Origin: Dactylellina haptotyla
Lineage: Eukaryota > Ascomycota > Orbiliomycetes > Orbiliales > Orbiliaceae
Length of the DNA: 64,000 bases
NCBI GenBank assembly: GCA_031310005.1
Contig: CM062385.1
Coordinates: 1,798,001 to 1,862,000 of the forward strand
Reading direction: 5' to 3'
Positions 35,793 to 46,780 of this stretch are shown piece after piece. The first letter of the stretch is position 1. The number at the start of each line of letters is the position of its first letter. The notes under the pieces are model-generated. The model was given only the letters and a program-made list of their open reading frames with translations. It was not told the DNA's origin and made no database searches. A program made the position numbers and the translations under genes.

Positions 35793-38700
35793 CAAACACC
35801 AAACACATCATATAGGAAATCCTTATTCATACGCATCGATGATAATACGCATATTGCTAGCGGCCAGGGGTTTATTTTCCTTACAACCGTCTACGAGTCA
35901 TTCCAGTCTAGCCCCTTTGCAAGGGGGTCGGCTTAAATTTCGGGTACTGGTTCGGGTATCTGGGTCAAAATCTAATAAATCAGAGTCTATGGTGATTACC
36001 TAATTTTGGATGCAGAGCATTCAATAGAGAGCACGACATTTTCCCGGTCGGGTATTTTGGAATGAGATTAGGCCAGCTCTACAGTACATTTCTATATACG
36101 GTATACGGATCTCTATCATCTTCTCATTAGCATTTTTTGTGAACCTCTACTAGAGAATTTACACCTTCCCTATCACGTTATGTACGAAATATACTTCAGC
36201 CTGTGAATCTGGTAGCCAAAATGTTAGATTGAATCAAAATTTGTGGAAAGACTTAAAAACGAGAAATGCGCCTAGAATCACCCTATGGTGACCTTCTAGA
36301 ACCACCATACGCACCGTGCATATAAATGCCACGTGGAGCAACGTCTACAAGGCCTGCAAGGTTGTCTCACGCCGTTCCGCAAGTCTCCACGTTCATAATT
36401 GTTAGATTAGTTTTAGTCAAGGTACACGGAGAATTTAGAAAACCAAGATGGTAACGAATACGGGTATTGGCAAAAGATAGCTGGTTGTTTTCACTGCCGA
36501 AGGTTGCCCTAAGTCTCAACTATACCCGAGGTGACCCGCTCTCCTTCATTCAATTATTAATCGGTAGGCAGACGATTCACGATCTGTCAAATAGATACAA
36601 ACCCATATTAGATTATCAGCCTTTATTCATGCATATATGCGCATAAAGCAATATACAGGGCCGAGTTAAGCTTCTCCACATACCCCTTTTATGCATGCAA
36701 GATCCCCGTGGGGGATGCACCTCCCCGGATTCCTCGATGGCCAGACCTTTTATTCAAATTTATTTCGGGTTAAATCGGAGCAACCACCTCGGCTATAGGT
36801 TATAATATCGCTGTTCGGGTTCTCTACTTTAGAAAAAAATTTAAGCCATTTTTAAATACCATTCTTCCGAAGCTTGCGAACCATCGGCTTTCACCGGCTA
36901 TTGTCTTCATGATATTCTGACGAAAACTAGTAAACACGGATACGGAATCATAAAACAATATAATAAATCAAGATTGCAAATTGTGACTCCACTTGCCCGA
37001 ATAAATTGGGCGATCGATTTACGTGAAGCAAGAGCACCGGATGATGGGACGCAGAACCGTCGGCCGCGACGCTTCCCTCCATAGAGTGTTGATATGTAGG
37101 ATGCATATAGAACGAATATCCCGCAAAGTGGCCGAAGAGATGATTATGACCTTGCTCAAGAAACATCTTCACATGTTGGTTATCTTTATTTTTCAATCAA
37201 AAAAAACAATCCAATTCGAGGGGCTTACAGCTTAGGAGCTCCGTCATCTGTTCCGAATTATCCAGCTGAAGATCGGGTTGACGAGATCGTTACCACCACG
37301 CGAGGGACACTGTGTAGCCGTACGGATAACACCATAGGCTTAGCCGAAATATGAAGATTCTACACCAGGTACAACTAATTGCGACTGTACGAAATCAATT
37401 CACTCTCAAGTCTTCTGGAAGAGAAGTTTGTATTCTCATAGAAAGCCCTAGCCTATCGAAACCTCAACGCAGTCTTGCAATGCATCTTCAAAGATCCCTT
37501 TGGGGAACTGCTGAGATCTGTCAAGTCCCAACGTTCGACATAACACGAACCAGGCTTCTAAAAACCACGCATTTCCGGCCCATTGATCCTTTCAAACGAC
37601 CCAGCCAAGATTTTAGGCCTTAGGTAAGTCCAATGTTACATCCAACACCGCAAATTCACCAAAGTTGGTCCAACATCAACTCCCAACATGAGCGAAATAG
37701 TATAAACACCCAGGATTGCAAGGCGGCAGTTAACTTGGAATAAACCACAGGGAAACTCCATTATCAGAATATTACCCTCCGTCCTCTTGCTCTGCCTTTG
37801 GGATGCCGTTGTGTACCCACATTCGACGTCGAAATGCGATATGCGTTGCTCATATGTTGCATTTCCCTCCTAAAATTACGCCTGTGGATCCAGCCTGTCC
37901 AGATTGGTGAAAGATGACAAAGAACCAAAAACGGGTCACTAACGGCTTTTTCCTGTCACGTATCCTACCGGCATGGAGCTCGGTCTTCTCCTGGGAAGTG
38001 GAGCTTATCAGTCAGCCTACTAGTATTGGTGGCTCTTATGATCGTCATAAATAATACAACTGTTCATTAACAGTGGCTGGTTGCGGTCTAGACAGCCAAA
38101 AAATATCCCTCCCCCTCTTTAATTTTTTCTCCTCGGTTGACGCAAGAAGCCGCCCAATACGCTGCTCGCAGGCTCCATAGCAGATCAGAAAGTATAGTAC
38201 GTATGTGAGCCAGTTGGGTTGGGCTTCATTCGGTACGTGTAGCTACTTTCCCATGTAAGGAGAGATATACCCACGATGTCTGTCATGCGGGATAATCCTG
38301 TTCCCAACGGTACAGCGAAGATCTTCTGTTTGCGTGCATGCGAGCAGAAGCCCGCCAATGGGAGACGCGGTTTTACCGAAGGCATCCCATGGGTATGGTC
38401 TTGCTGCGTCTATGTCGTCGATCAGGTACCAGATTTCAAAGATTTGGGCTCCTTCTTGACAATCGTTTCATGTAACACGTCGGCGATGTTTAAACATATT
38501 TACAAGTTTTATATCTTAGGCCAGAAGCGTATATATGGAACGACGATGGCACTCCTTCGATAGCTATGCAACTATGCGTATATGGACATCATCGCCTTCC
38601 CTCTTTGCTAGGAGGTAATTGTGTTGCATGAACATGCTAGCAGGTTGGGGGGTTTGGGAATAAAAGGCGTTTTAGAGAGAGGGGTGATTTCAGGGCATCA

Positions 38701-39312
38701 TGCAGGACTGCGACGGACCTGATTCGTGTCATGCAATATTCATGCCCCCATTATCACCATGAATCTAGCCATTGCGTTTACGGACAATAGGTACTGGGAA
38801 ACTCGTCCCATGCGTCAGCTGTTGCTGCACGCTGACAGTTTTTTTTGGTTCAAATATCCCTAGATGATGGTCCTTTTACGGAAAGCGAAAGCAAGCGAGC
38901 CGCCCTTTGCGCTGCGCTGGTGTGTACACGTTTTGTTGTGCCGACAAATTTGTTCGATCGCGTCGAGAAAGCTACTCGAAAGTAAGGAGAATTCGATATT
39001 TTAGCAACACTTCGTGTCGATCTTTAACCGCATCTCGTCATCTAGCGGTCCCGCAGAACCCTTCGGTGCGAGAATGCGAGGAGATGATGGCGGATTCTGT
39101 GTAGATCCTCCGCAGATAAGAGGCTCGCTCGATAGGAAATTTTTCCCTTTCTTTAGCACAAATAAATATTATTATAATGATGCTATATGGTCAATCAGTT
39201 CGCTTACAAGCACCGTGTTTACAGTATCACAAGTATACTATAGCCGTTATTCTGTCAGGCTCCATCGACGAGTCTAGCCGGTGGGTATGCCAGGCAATTG
39301 GATGCCAGAGAT

Positions 39313-39342
39313 ATTGATGGATCGATGGATTGATTGATTGAT
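39313..39342. repeat. GATT/GATG low-complexity patch
   Basis: Imperfect GATG and GATT units including three clean GATT copies. Confidence 0.6.
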
Positions 39343-41226
39343 ATCGCGCGCCCGAGTTCCTCTCAGCTTTCAGCTACGGCTGGGGTTTGGCCTGCTCGAT
39401 TACAGGCATTTGCGATCCCCGGTTGAAGGAATCCTGACAGGAAGAACTGATTCTCGCTTCAGTTATGCAGGGAATTGGCGAAAGGGTCTCCTGTCACTTG
39501 ACTTTTAGACTTTCCCTAAACCTTCATATCTTGAGACAGCCGAACCTTGGGGGAGTCCTGCTTCCAAACTGACATCCAGAAAAATCTCCGAGTCTTCTGC
39601 TAGTTTCATGAAACTTAGTAGGTACTGCCGTTTCGCACTTTCTATTTCCGTCCTGTGCACGCAGTGTCTGATTCTGTGGGGACGTTTCTGAACAATGTAT
39701 TTTTTTTTGTCAATTTATTCGAGGCCCACCTGTCGGCCTCGCGATGATATCAGTGGCCCTTGCCTTAAAAAATAAACGAATCACTTATCGACCGCCAAGG
39801 GGGCAATGCGTCGGCGGGTCAAATAATCCCATACCAGGCATTTTAGATAGGTCTCAGGAGAAGAAATAAGCGAAGAATTGCGCATCTTTTTTCACCCTCC
39901 GAGGCACTATTAAAGTGCAATCAGGTCAAGAGGCAACGAGGAAGGGGGGCGAAAAAGAATAATAATAACAGTCCTCTCCTGCGCGACGTTTGCATTAAGG
40001 GTGCCGAAAAAAGTTCTGAAGCAAGGAACGTTGGTTGAAAAAGTGGGGAAAAGATCCAAACGAAATATCAGGTCCGCCTTCCATATGGAGTGCAGATCAA
40101 CACAGTTCCTGCCGTTGGGCGTGCTCGCACTCACAGGCTGGTCCTTTCACACCCGGAGCTATAAAAGCGGTACCAGAGAATCGAACTGGGGCATGAGGAA
40201 TTGACGGAATATACGTCGATACGGTGCGATATGCCTCGTTGATCCTGACCCGCTGCCTATCGGGCATGCCCTTTTCTAAATGTTGCTTTGAGATCTGTTG
40301 CAATGTTGCAATGTTGCAGCCTCAAACATGTTGGAATCGAGACAATCTCAATGGAATGCTAGGAGTTCGGATGAGATCAACCTTTTGATGTGCTGCTGCT
40401 GTGTGACGAAGAAGTAATAATAGTATGCGCTATGATTTATAGGCTTTTTACTTTTGTGGGTGTGCCTTTCTATCAACAGCGCATTTCTTGTGTCTGGATC
40501 TGAGTTTGAGAGGGAGAGGCGCCGCCACAATTACTCGGATAGCAGAGGAATAGTTTCGGCCCTGGCAGAATTCCAATCAGGAGAATTGCTTCGCAGTCCG
40601 ACGGGGAAGCCAGGCCGGCCAGCTAGCGCTCCAAAGATCACTACCCCGTCTGTGCGGGAGGCTAGCGATGGATAGTGTGTGTTCGCAGATGTTTGAGTTG
40701 GGTTAGATGTTAGGTATTAACGTTAGCATGTTTTGTCTCTCGCTCGTTTGCGGCACACGTATCTTATTGCGAGCGAGCGAAAAGAACATGTTTCTGGCGC
40801 GCCCAGAATGGTCCTTCTGATATCGCCCCAAGCGGCGTGCTCGACGACGCAAAATTAAACTGCTAACTCCACGCTGTAAATCCAAACACTCTGGAAATTG
40901 GAACACCATATGATTACTCCGAGAGAACGAAAATGGTTCCTTCGTATTTCGCAATTCAAGACAGAAACCCATCGCTGGTTCCGTCTGATCGACAGAAGGG
41001 TTCCATTGCTGGGAAGTCTCCCCTTTGCTTCGGAGGTACCTGGAGGTATGTGTCTGCCGTGCCGGCGGAGAAGGTTAGGTGTCGATATCCCTTGGTTCCA
41101 ACGCAGGAAATGCTGCTGTGAGGTGGAGCGGTGTGGGCTACGGACGATGGGCACACACCCCTGGCCTCGATTAACAAGACCGCCGGCTCCAGCTAACAGG
41201 AAACCTGGTTCTGATATAGATGGTGC

Positions 41227-41241
41227 TTTTTTTTTTTTTTT
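41227..41241. repeat. Poly-T run
   Basis: Fifteen T residues. Confidence 0.8.
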
Positions 41242-42487
41242 CCTTCTGAGGGGAGCATTTGGCATTGACCCTCGCTGAGCTGCAATTTGGACACTGGGAC
41301 CTCCTTCGAAATCGAATAATAGTGTGCGGCCCTGGCCTAGTCCTTGTATTTCCTTCTCTCGCTCGGTCCAGATATAAGTTTTAATGCTTCCCCATGAGGA
41401 GAAGCCTTGATCGCGCGTCCTTTCTCTCTGGAAGATTTGGCCTTAGTATATCCTTCGAAGAACTGTGCAACCGTGTGCGTTCTCAACCTCTTCACGCTCC
41501 TTCAATCGTATCGACTTTTTCATTTGTACGCTTGTCCTTTTTCCCTTTTCCATTTTTTCCCTTCGCGGAACGAACGTCTGCACAACACAAAACGGTAGCC
41601 GTCAAGTCAGCCCGGGATCCCGACAGATAACTGCCATCACATCAATTACTTCATATCGCTTAGGCTTCATCGATATCGCAGCAGCAGAAGGGGAAAGATA
41701 CATTCCAACCAAGTTATATATTGATTGATATCTTGTCTTACCTCATCCACTCATTTCACTTTCAGCCAATTCCATTTGCATCTTTACGTCACATCTCGTA
41801 TTGTCTGTCAAATTCTTTGCCATCCCCGCAATAGCATTCAAGAAAAGAAAAAGATACGGAGGAACGCCACTGGCTGCCAACAGCAGGGAGACGTGTTCGC
41901 TGAGAAACGATTGGGGAAGCCATCGAGGGTAACAGCACACAAAGTCATCGGTTACCCAAAGACGGAGGAATTTGGGGTGCCCGGGATCTATTGCCTGCTG
42001 CTTGTCTCGGGTGGATCGCAAATTGGCAGCTCTGGGAACAAGGAAGTTGCCAGTTAGCAGCAGCACATCACACACTCATCACATTGGTGAAGTGAAACTT
42101 GGGCCTCCTCATCACGCACAAACCCTCCCTCCCAAAATTTCAAGAAATAATAAGAAATACCAGGCCAATTGCGAAGTTGTGGGCTGCCTTTCTAGGAACC
42201 CCGTCATCGCAGAGCATTTCTGAGGTGTTCTCGCTATTATATTGCTGAGGTTAATTCGGCTGGCCAACTCATAATACTTGACGCTAATGCGAAGCATATC
42301 AACATTTCTGCCCACAGCCCTGCTTTGCAACTGAAAGAGAAAAAATAATAAGCAGACGAAAGAAGAAAGAAAAGAAGAGAAAAAATTGATTCGGATCTTA
42401 TTTTTCGGCGAGTATCGGGATATGAGACTGAATTGACCGGGAAGCCCAGACAGAGCAAAATATAGGGTATCCATTGACAGACGCCGT

Positions 42488-42502
42488 AAAAAAAAAAAAA
42501 AA
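42488..42502. repeat. Poly-A run
   Basis: Fifteen A residues, about 380 bp before the start of the UIM-like gene. Confidence 0.8.
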
Positions 42503-42884
42503 CCAAGAACATCGTTCCTGGGCACGTTTTGTTGCTCCGTTTTCAGGGCGAAACAGAATCAGGTTCGAGCGGAAACGGCACGCTGACGGAAGGAGATATC
42601 AGCGATCGCTAACTAATCGGCCAGTTGAGAGTTCCGTCGAGGTCGAGTGCGCAGCGACGTGGACCCGCATCGATTCCGCGGAAGGGTCCCAGGTCCTAAC
42701 TTGTCAACTGCAGCCGGTCGCCCTCGCCTTCTTTTGGCCCTCCCTTTCAGGCGGGCGGCAGAACTGATCTCCACACCACGCTAACAGGTAAGGACAACCC
42801 CAAAGCCGGCAAGTGCTGGCGGCGCTGCGATTGGCTGTCACAGTTTGAGAGTGTATCAGCTAAGCCCTTTAGCTAGAAACTACT

Positions 42885-44654
42885 ATGGAGGTGATTCAGC
42901 TTGGAGGAAATGCGGTGGGCGTCTCTGCTAAGCATAGCAGCGGCGTCAGAGCTCATGGAGGAGGAGGACATCGACGGCAGTCTCAGGTTTCCTTATTAAT
43001 CGCTTCTAATCCTGTATCTTCTCCTTATTTCGGTTCTGCTCCAGTTTCTATTCGTTATTCATGTAATTCGTCTGCTTCGTCTGCTTCTGCGTTTTTTCCT
43101 TCCCCTCATTCTTCTTCTTCTTCCCCTTCCTCTGTTTCTGGATCTTCGACTTTCTTCTTGAACGACGACAACGAAGACGACGAAGACGACGAGGTAAGCA
43201 GCCGGAGCAACACATCCTCCCCTGGCGACCTCCCGTCGTATATAACTTCGACCGCCACCGCGGCCAGTTATCACCATCGTCGTACCCAGTATCGTTCTTC
43301 CTCGTCGTCACTGTCTCGGCGCTGTAATCCCCTAAAAAGGAGTGTTTTCTCCCCTGCTGTACCCTGTGGTACCAATAAGAACACCGCTGGTGTTCCGGCT
43401 GCTTCTCCTTGTGCGACGCCTAGACCGGCTCGATCTTCATCTCTCGACTTTAAGCCCGATAGCCTCGTCGTCCCGAGCACAACCTCTTCTACCAATTGCC
43501 CTGTTTCCTCCTCGTCTCAGAGAACGGATACTGGCAGCAGGCTGAGTTGGTACAACCCACTGCTTTCTGAGAGATTCCAGCTCAGTTACGTCCACGAATC
43601 CGCTGAGGAACTTTCCGATATCGAATCTTGCGATTCTTCTGATACCGAGGAACCCGGCGACGGAAAGCCCGTCCCACTGGCGATCCAGGAGTCCATTCTC
43701 TACTTCAATACCATTTCCGACATTCCGGTTCCAGCGTTTGTCGAAAAGCGCATTCGTGACCACCCAAGCACGCTAGCGCCACCCAAATCAAATTCCCAGT
43801 CATCGCTTGAGCTTGCTCATTCACCAGCAGACCCTCGCCAAACCTCAACTCTCTCCGTCCCGGACAGCAGCCACGTCAAGAAACCTTCGCTGGTGCTTCT
43901 TGATACATCCGCTCAGCATTCTGCTCCCATTCTTGACCAAGACCCCGACTCCTTTGAAGACCCGGACTCCCTATATAACCTCTCATACTCTGCCAGCGCA
44001 TCAAAAACCACATCCGCCTCCCTCCTTCCTTCTAAGGAAGCAGCTGAAGCATATGCTCGGGAACAAATCGACCTCGAAATAGAAGCTGCCCTAGAAGAGA
44101 GCAAACGCCTAGAGGACGAGAGGAAAGCTAGGGAAGCTGAGGAGGACGCCGAGTTCTTGCAAGCTCTCCACGACAGCATCATAGCTGAAAAGGAGGCGCA
44201 GGCTAGGAGAGAGGACCTTGAGTTTATAGACAAGCTCTTCAGCCGTAGACGACGGCCAGCTTCTCCCTTCAGTGATTGCAGCAGCATCTCCTCCAGATCG
44301 TCTCTGGATTCCTGTCGGTACTCCACAGTCCTGACAGCGCTGTCACCACCTCCTCCAAAGTCACCAATCAAAGTCCACGCTTCAGCAAACACACCACCCG
44401 AGATGCCATCCACTCCAGAGGATCTCTCCACGCCCCTGTCGCACAACTCCAGGGAGCGTCCGATTTCTGCCATCCGTGAAAAGAAGCCCAAAGGCAAGGC
44501 CTCTGCTGGCGATCTTTACGAGGCATTACGAGATGGGCCAAGTGTTCGTCCTACCTTGCAGAGAGCGTCTACATCCACTTCGGGCGGGTTCAAGAGGCTT
44601 CTTGGCCTCAGCGGCAAGAGCACCCGTGCCGATAACAGCGAAGAAGAGAGATAG
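42885..44654 (+). CDS. Low-complexity protein with UIM-like helices
   Basis: A 589-residue single-exon frame starting ATG 42885 (CTACTATGGAG context). The N-terminal 200 residues are Ser-rich, with an acidic patch (DDNEDDEDDE). Residues about 386-455 form a charged helix with two ubiquitin-interacting-motif-like blocks, LEIEAALEESKRLEDE and DAEFLQALHDSIIAEKE: acidic residues, then Leu/Ala and a late Ser. After it come SPxP-type linkers and FKRLLGLSGKSTRADNSEEER. No enzyme domain seen. A leader intron (42788-42876, GTAAGG donor) is plausible. It lies only 205 bp before the RBR ligase start, on the same strand, and could be the N-terminal part of that gene (donor GTAGGT at 44654, acceptor at 44810, frame kept). 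UIM assignment is by eye only. Confidence 0.65.
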   Translation: MEVIQLGGNAVGVSAKHSSGVRAHGGGGHRRQSQVSLLIASNPVSSPYFGSAPVSIRYSCNSSASSASAFFPSPHSSSSSPSSVSGSSTFFLNDDNEDDEDDEVSSRSNTSSPGDLPSYITSTATAASYHHRRTQYRSSSSSLSRRCNPLKRSVFSPAVPCGTNKNTAGVPAASPCATPRPARSSSLDFKPDSLVVPSTTSSTNCPVSSSSQRTDTGSRLSWYNPLLSERFQLSYVHESAEELSDIESCDSSDTEEPGDGKPVPLAIQESILYFNTISDIPVPAFVEKRIRDHPSTLAPPKSNSQSSLELAHSPADPRQTSTLSVPDSSHVKKPSLVLLDTSAQHSAPILDQDPDSFEDPDSLYNLSYSASASKTTSASLLPSKEAAEAYAREQIDLEIEAALEESKRLEDERKAREAEEDAEFLQALHDSIIAEKEAQARREDLEFIDKLFSRRRRPASPFSDCSSISSRSSLDSCRYSTVLTALSPPPPKSPIKVHASANTPPEMPSTPEDLSTPLSHNSRERPISAIREKKPKGKASAGDLYEALRDGPSVRPTLQRASTSTSGGFKRLLGLSGKSTRADNSEEER

Positions 44655-44859
44655 TAGGTCCTTTTCTCCTTTTGCGCATATCATACGTATTATTATGTTA
44701 TCATTTTTTCATGCAAGCATTATACCTCTTTCGCAGTCGTTCATTTTCAATAATTCCATCCTGTATATAATAATACCAATTAACCACAATACTGATCTTA
44801 TCTATGACAGCCATGCCAGAACACCACGTTCAACCAAAAAAGGTGATGAAAGGCCCTCC

Positions 44860-46780
44860 ATGGACCGACATGCCAGCGAATCTAGTGTTTCTCGCAGCTC
44901 CCATCGGCACCATAGACACCACCACCGTCATCATAGCGACGAAGTAGAGCGAGAGAGCAGCTCTCACAGGAGCCACCGACATCATCACCACCACAGACAT
45001 TCCGAAGGATCTTCTCCAGTTAAGGAACCGAGAGATAAAGAACCACGAGATAAACGTAGGTCTAAAGACAAGCCCAGGACACTGGATGACACCCCATCGA
45101 AACGGCCTTCCCGTGATAGGATCCTTGACGAAGCCCCAGCTCCCGTATCAACCCCAGCCGCCACCGTACCTACTGAAATCCCGATGCCAGAGCATGCATC
45201 CGTACCCGTAACTGGACCTGAGTTAGCTGACATTTCGCCCGTAAAACAAGACAAATCTACAGGGGAGAAGAAGAAACGACGCAAGCGACATGCGTCACTT
45301 GGAGATATTCTTCGGGTTTCGCGAAAACTCAAGGCTGCCGCTCCTTCCGAACCAGCGGCACCTCCCGAGCCACCCAAAATGTAAGCCTTCGGATAGTTCC
45401 TTTTTATTAAGTAATATTCTAACCCGGTGGTTAAATTTCAGGGTTGAATGTGTTACTTGCATGTCCGACGATATCCCAGAAACGGAAGCTGCCCAGCTGG
45501 AATGCGGCCACGCCTTTTGTAATGAGTGCTTGGTCCGCCTCTTCGACCTCTCCTTGACCGATCCAGCCCACATGCCCCCTCGATGCTGCCAGCCCACACA
45601 ACACATCCCCCTTCAACACGTGGACAAGCTCCTCTCAACAAAAACTAAGATTCTTTGGAATAAGAAGTACCAAGAGTTCACCACCGTGAACAGACGATAC
45701 TGTCCGGCCACGGATTGCGGCGAATGGGTCAGGCCGAAGGATTTCACCACCGTCGAAGGGATCGAGATCGGAACTTGCCCCCGCTGTAAATTGCAGATAT
45801 GCGGTCTCTGCGGTCTCAAGGAGCACGGCAAGGAAGAGTGCCCCAAGGACGAGTTCCTGAACCAGGTTCGTGAACTCGGCAAGGAATTGGGCTGGCAGAG
45901 ATGTTACAGCTGCAGGGCTATGGTTGAGCTCGAAAGAGGCTGCAATCATATGACCTGTCGATGCACAGCGGAGTTCTGTATGATATGTGGTCTGAAATGG
46001 AAGACTTGCGAGTGCCCGTGGTTTAATTTCCCACCCGAGGAGGACGATGCTCCAGCACCTCGTCTCAATGGGGACGGTCGTTTGGTTGATGACCTGGCTT
46101 GGGGCTGGGAGCCACATAATGACGAAGATGAGCGTGCTGCACGACAACTTGCGGCTGATTTCGCAGAGATTGATGTTGACGAGCGAGACCCACATTCGCG
46201 AAGCGCATGGGCGCCCTTGTTCTCCGGAGCCATTGGAGAGGGTGTGATGAGACTTCTTGGTAGAACCCGACACCTAGAGGGGGCCGCTTTGGATAGGCTC
46301 CGACATGCCTACGCGAACGCCTTCGATGACGACTTCATGCTCGGTGATAGCGACGGTGAGAGTGACGATGAAGTCACAGAATTTATGGGTGGCCACCGCG
46401 GTCACCAAGGCCACGCGGATCGACCCACTCCCCGAGCTGTTCAAACCGACGACCACGAAAGACGTCGCCGCAACCGAGACTCGACTTACAATCTCGACTG
46501 GAGCCCTCACCAATCGCGTGAAGATTTACATAGCGGTGGAGACTTTGGTTTCCTCCCGCAATTGACACGGGCATTCCTACCCCGCATGTTTGGCGGCCAC
46601 CACCATCATCACCATCACCATGGTGACGGGGAGTTCGGTATCCGCCGTGCCTTCACAGACGGTGATACCGGCGGTTTCCGAGAGGATATCGGACGCTACG
46701 GAGATCTTCTGGAAGGAGATCTGAACAGAATGAGAAGAGAGTTCGATAGTGTTAACTGGGGTGGTGTGGGTGCTGCCTAG
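44860..46780 (+). CDS. RBR-type E3 ubiquitin ligase
   Basis: Transfers ubiquitin from an E2 through a cysteine thioester. Exons 44860-45380 and 45442-46780, joined across a 61-bp intron (GTAAGC donor, TTTCAG acceptor), giving PPKMVECVTCMSDD and 619 residues. The N-terminus is a disordered Ser/His/Arg-rich tail (SSHRHHRHHHRHHS). RING1 at about 176-220: CVTCMSDD, ECGHAFCNECL, PPRCC. IBR at about 260-310: YCPATDCGEW, CPRCKLQICGLCGLKEHG. RING2 at about 327-360: CYSCRAMVELERGCNHMTCR, CMICG, with the Cys of GCNHMTC as catalytic residue. The C-terminal 250 residues are acidic and disordered, with eight His at 46598-46621. All three modules are complete, unlike the RING/IBR protein at 19250-22402. 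Start ATG 44860 is the first good ATG; an upstream exon is possible. Confidence 0.88.
46598..46621 (+). repeat. Poly-His coding tract (CAC/CAT)
   Basis: Eight consecutive His codons inside the RBR ligase tail, mixed CAC and CAT, so the tract is held at protein level or arose by slippage. Confidence 0.8.

Larger units (their letters stand above)
34012..42884. other. Gene-poor region, 8.9 kb
   Basis: The left end is the cutinase promoter. No open frame here has a recognisable domain, signal peptide plus splice pattern, or sustained codon bias. There are homopolymer runs at 35778-35792 (T), 41227-41241 (T) and 42488-42502 (A), a GATT-rich patch at 39313-39342, and a possible decayed DUF3716-like stretch near 35520-35660. 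The right end (about 42560-42884) is probably the leader of the next gene, with a candidate leader intron at 42788-42876. I see no transposase, reverse transcriptase or terminal repeat. Confidence 0.45.

Noticed and set aside
40140-40200. B-box-like GTTCGATTC on the minus strand followed by a T run
   Set aside because: No A box at the right spacing and the acceptor arm does not pair, so not a tRNA gene.
40898-41278. A 126-codon plus-strand frame with CLPCRRRRLG
   Set aside because: The Cys pair is isolated, the frame runs into a poly-T-derived Phe run, and opposite-strand frames are equally open.
44476-44859. Upstream extension of the RBR ligase frame to 44476
   Set aside because: It overlaps the end of the UIM-like gene in another frame and includes a 3'-UTR-like AT-rich stretch; only the last 49 bases could be coding, by splicing.
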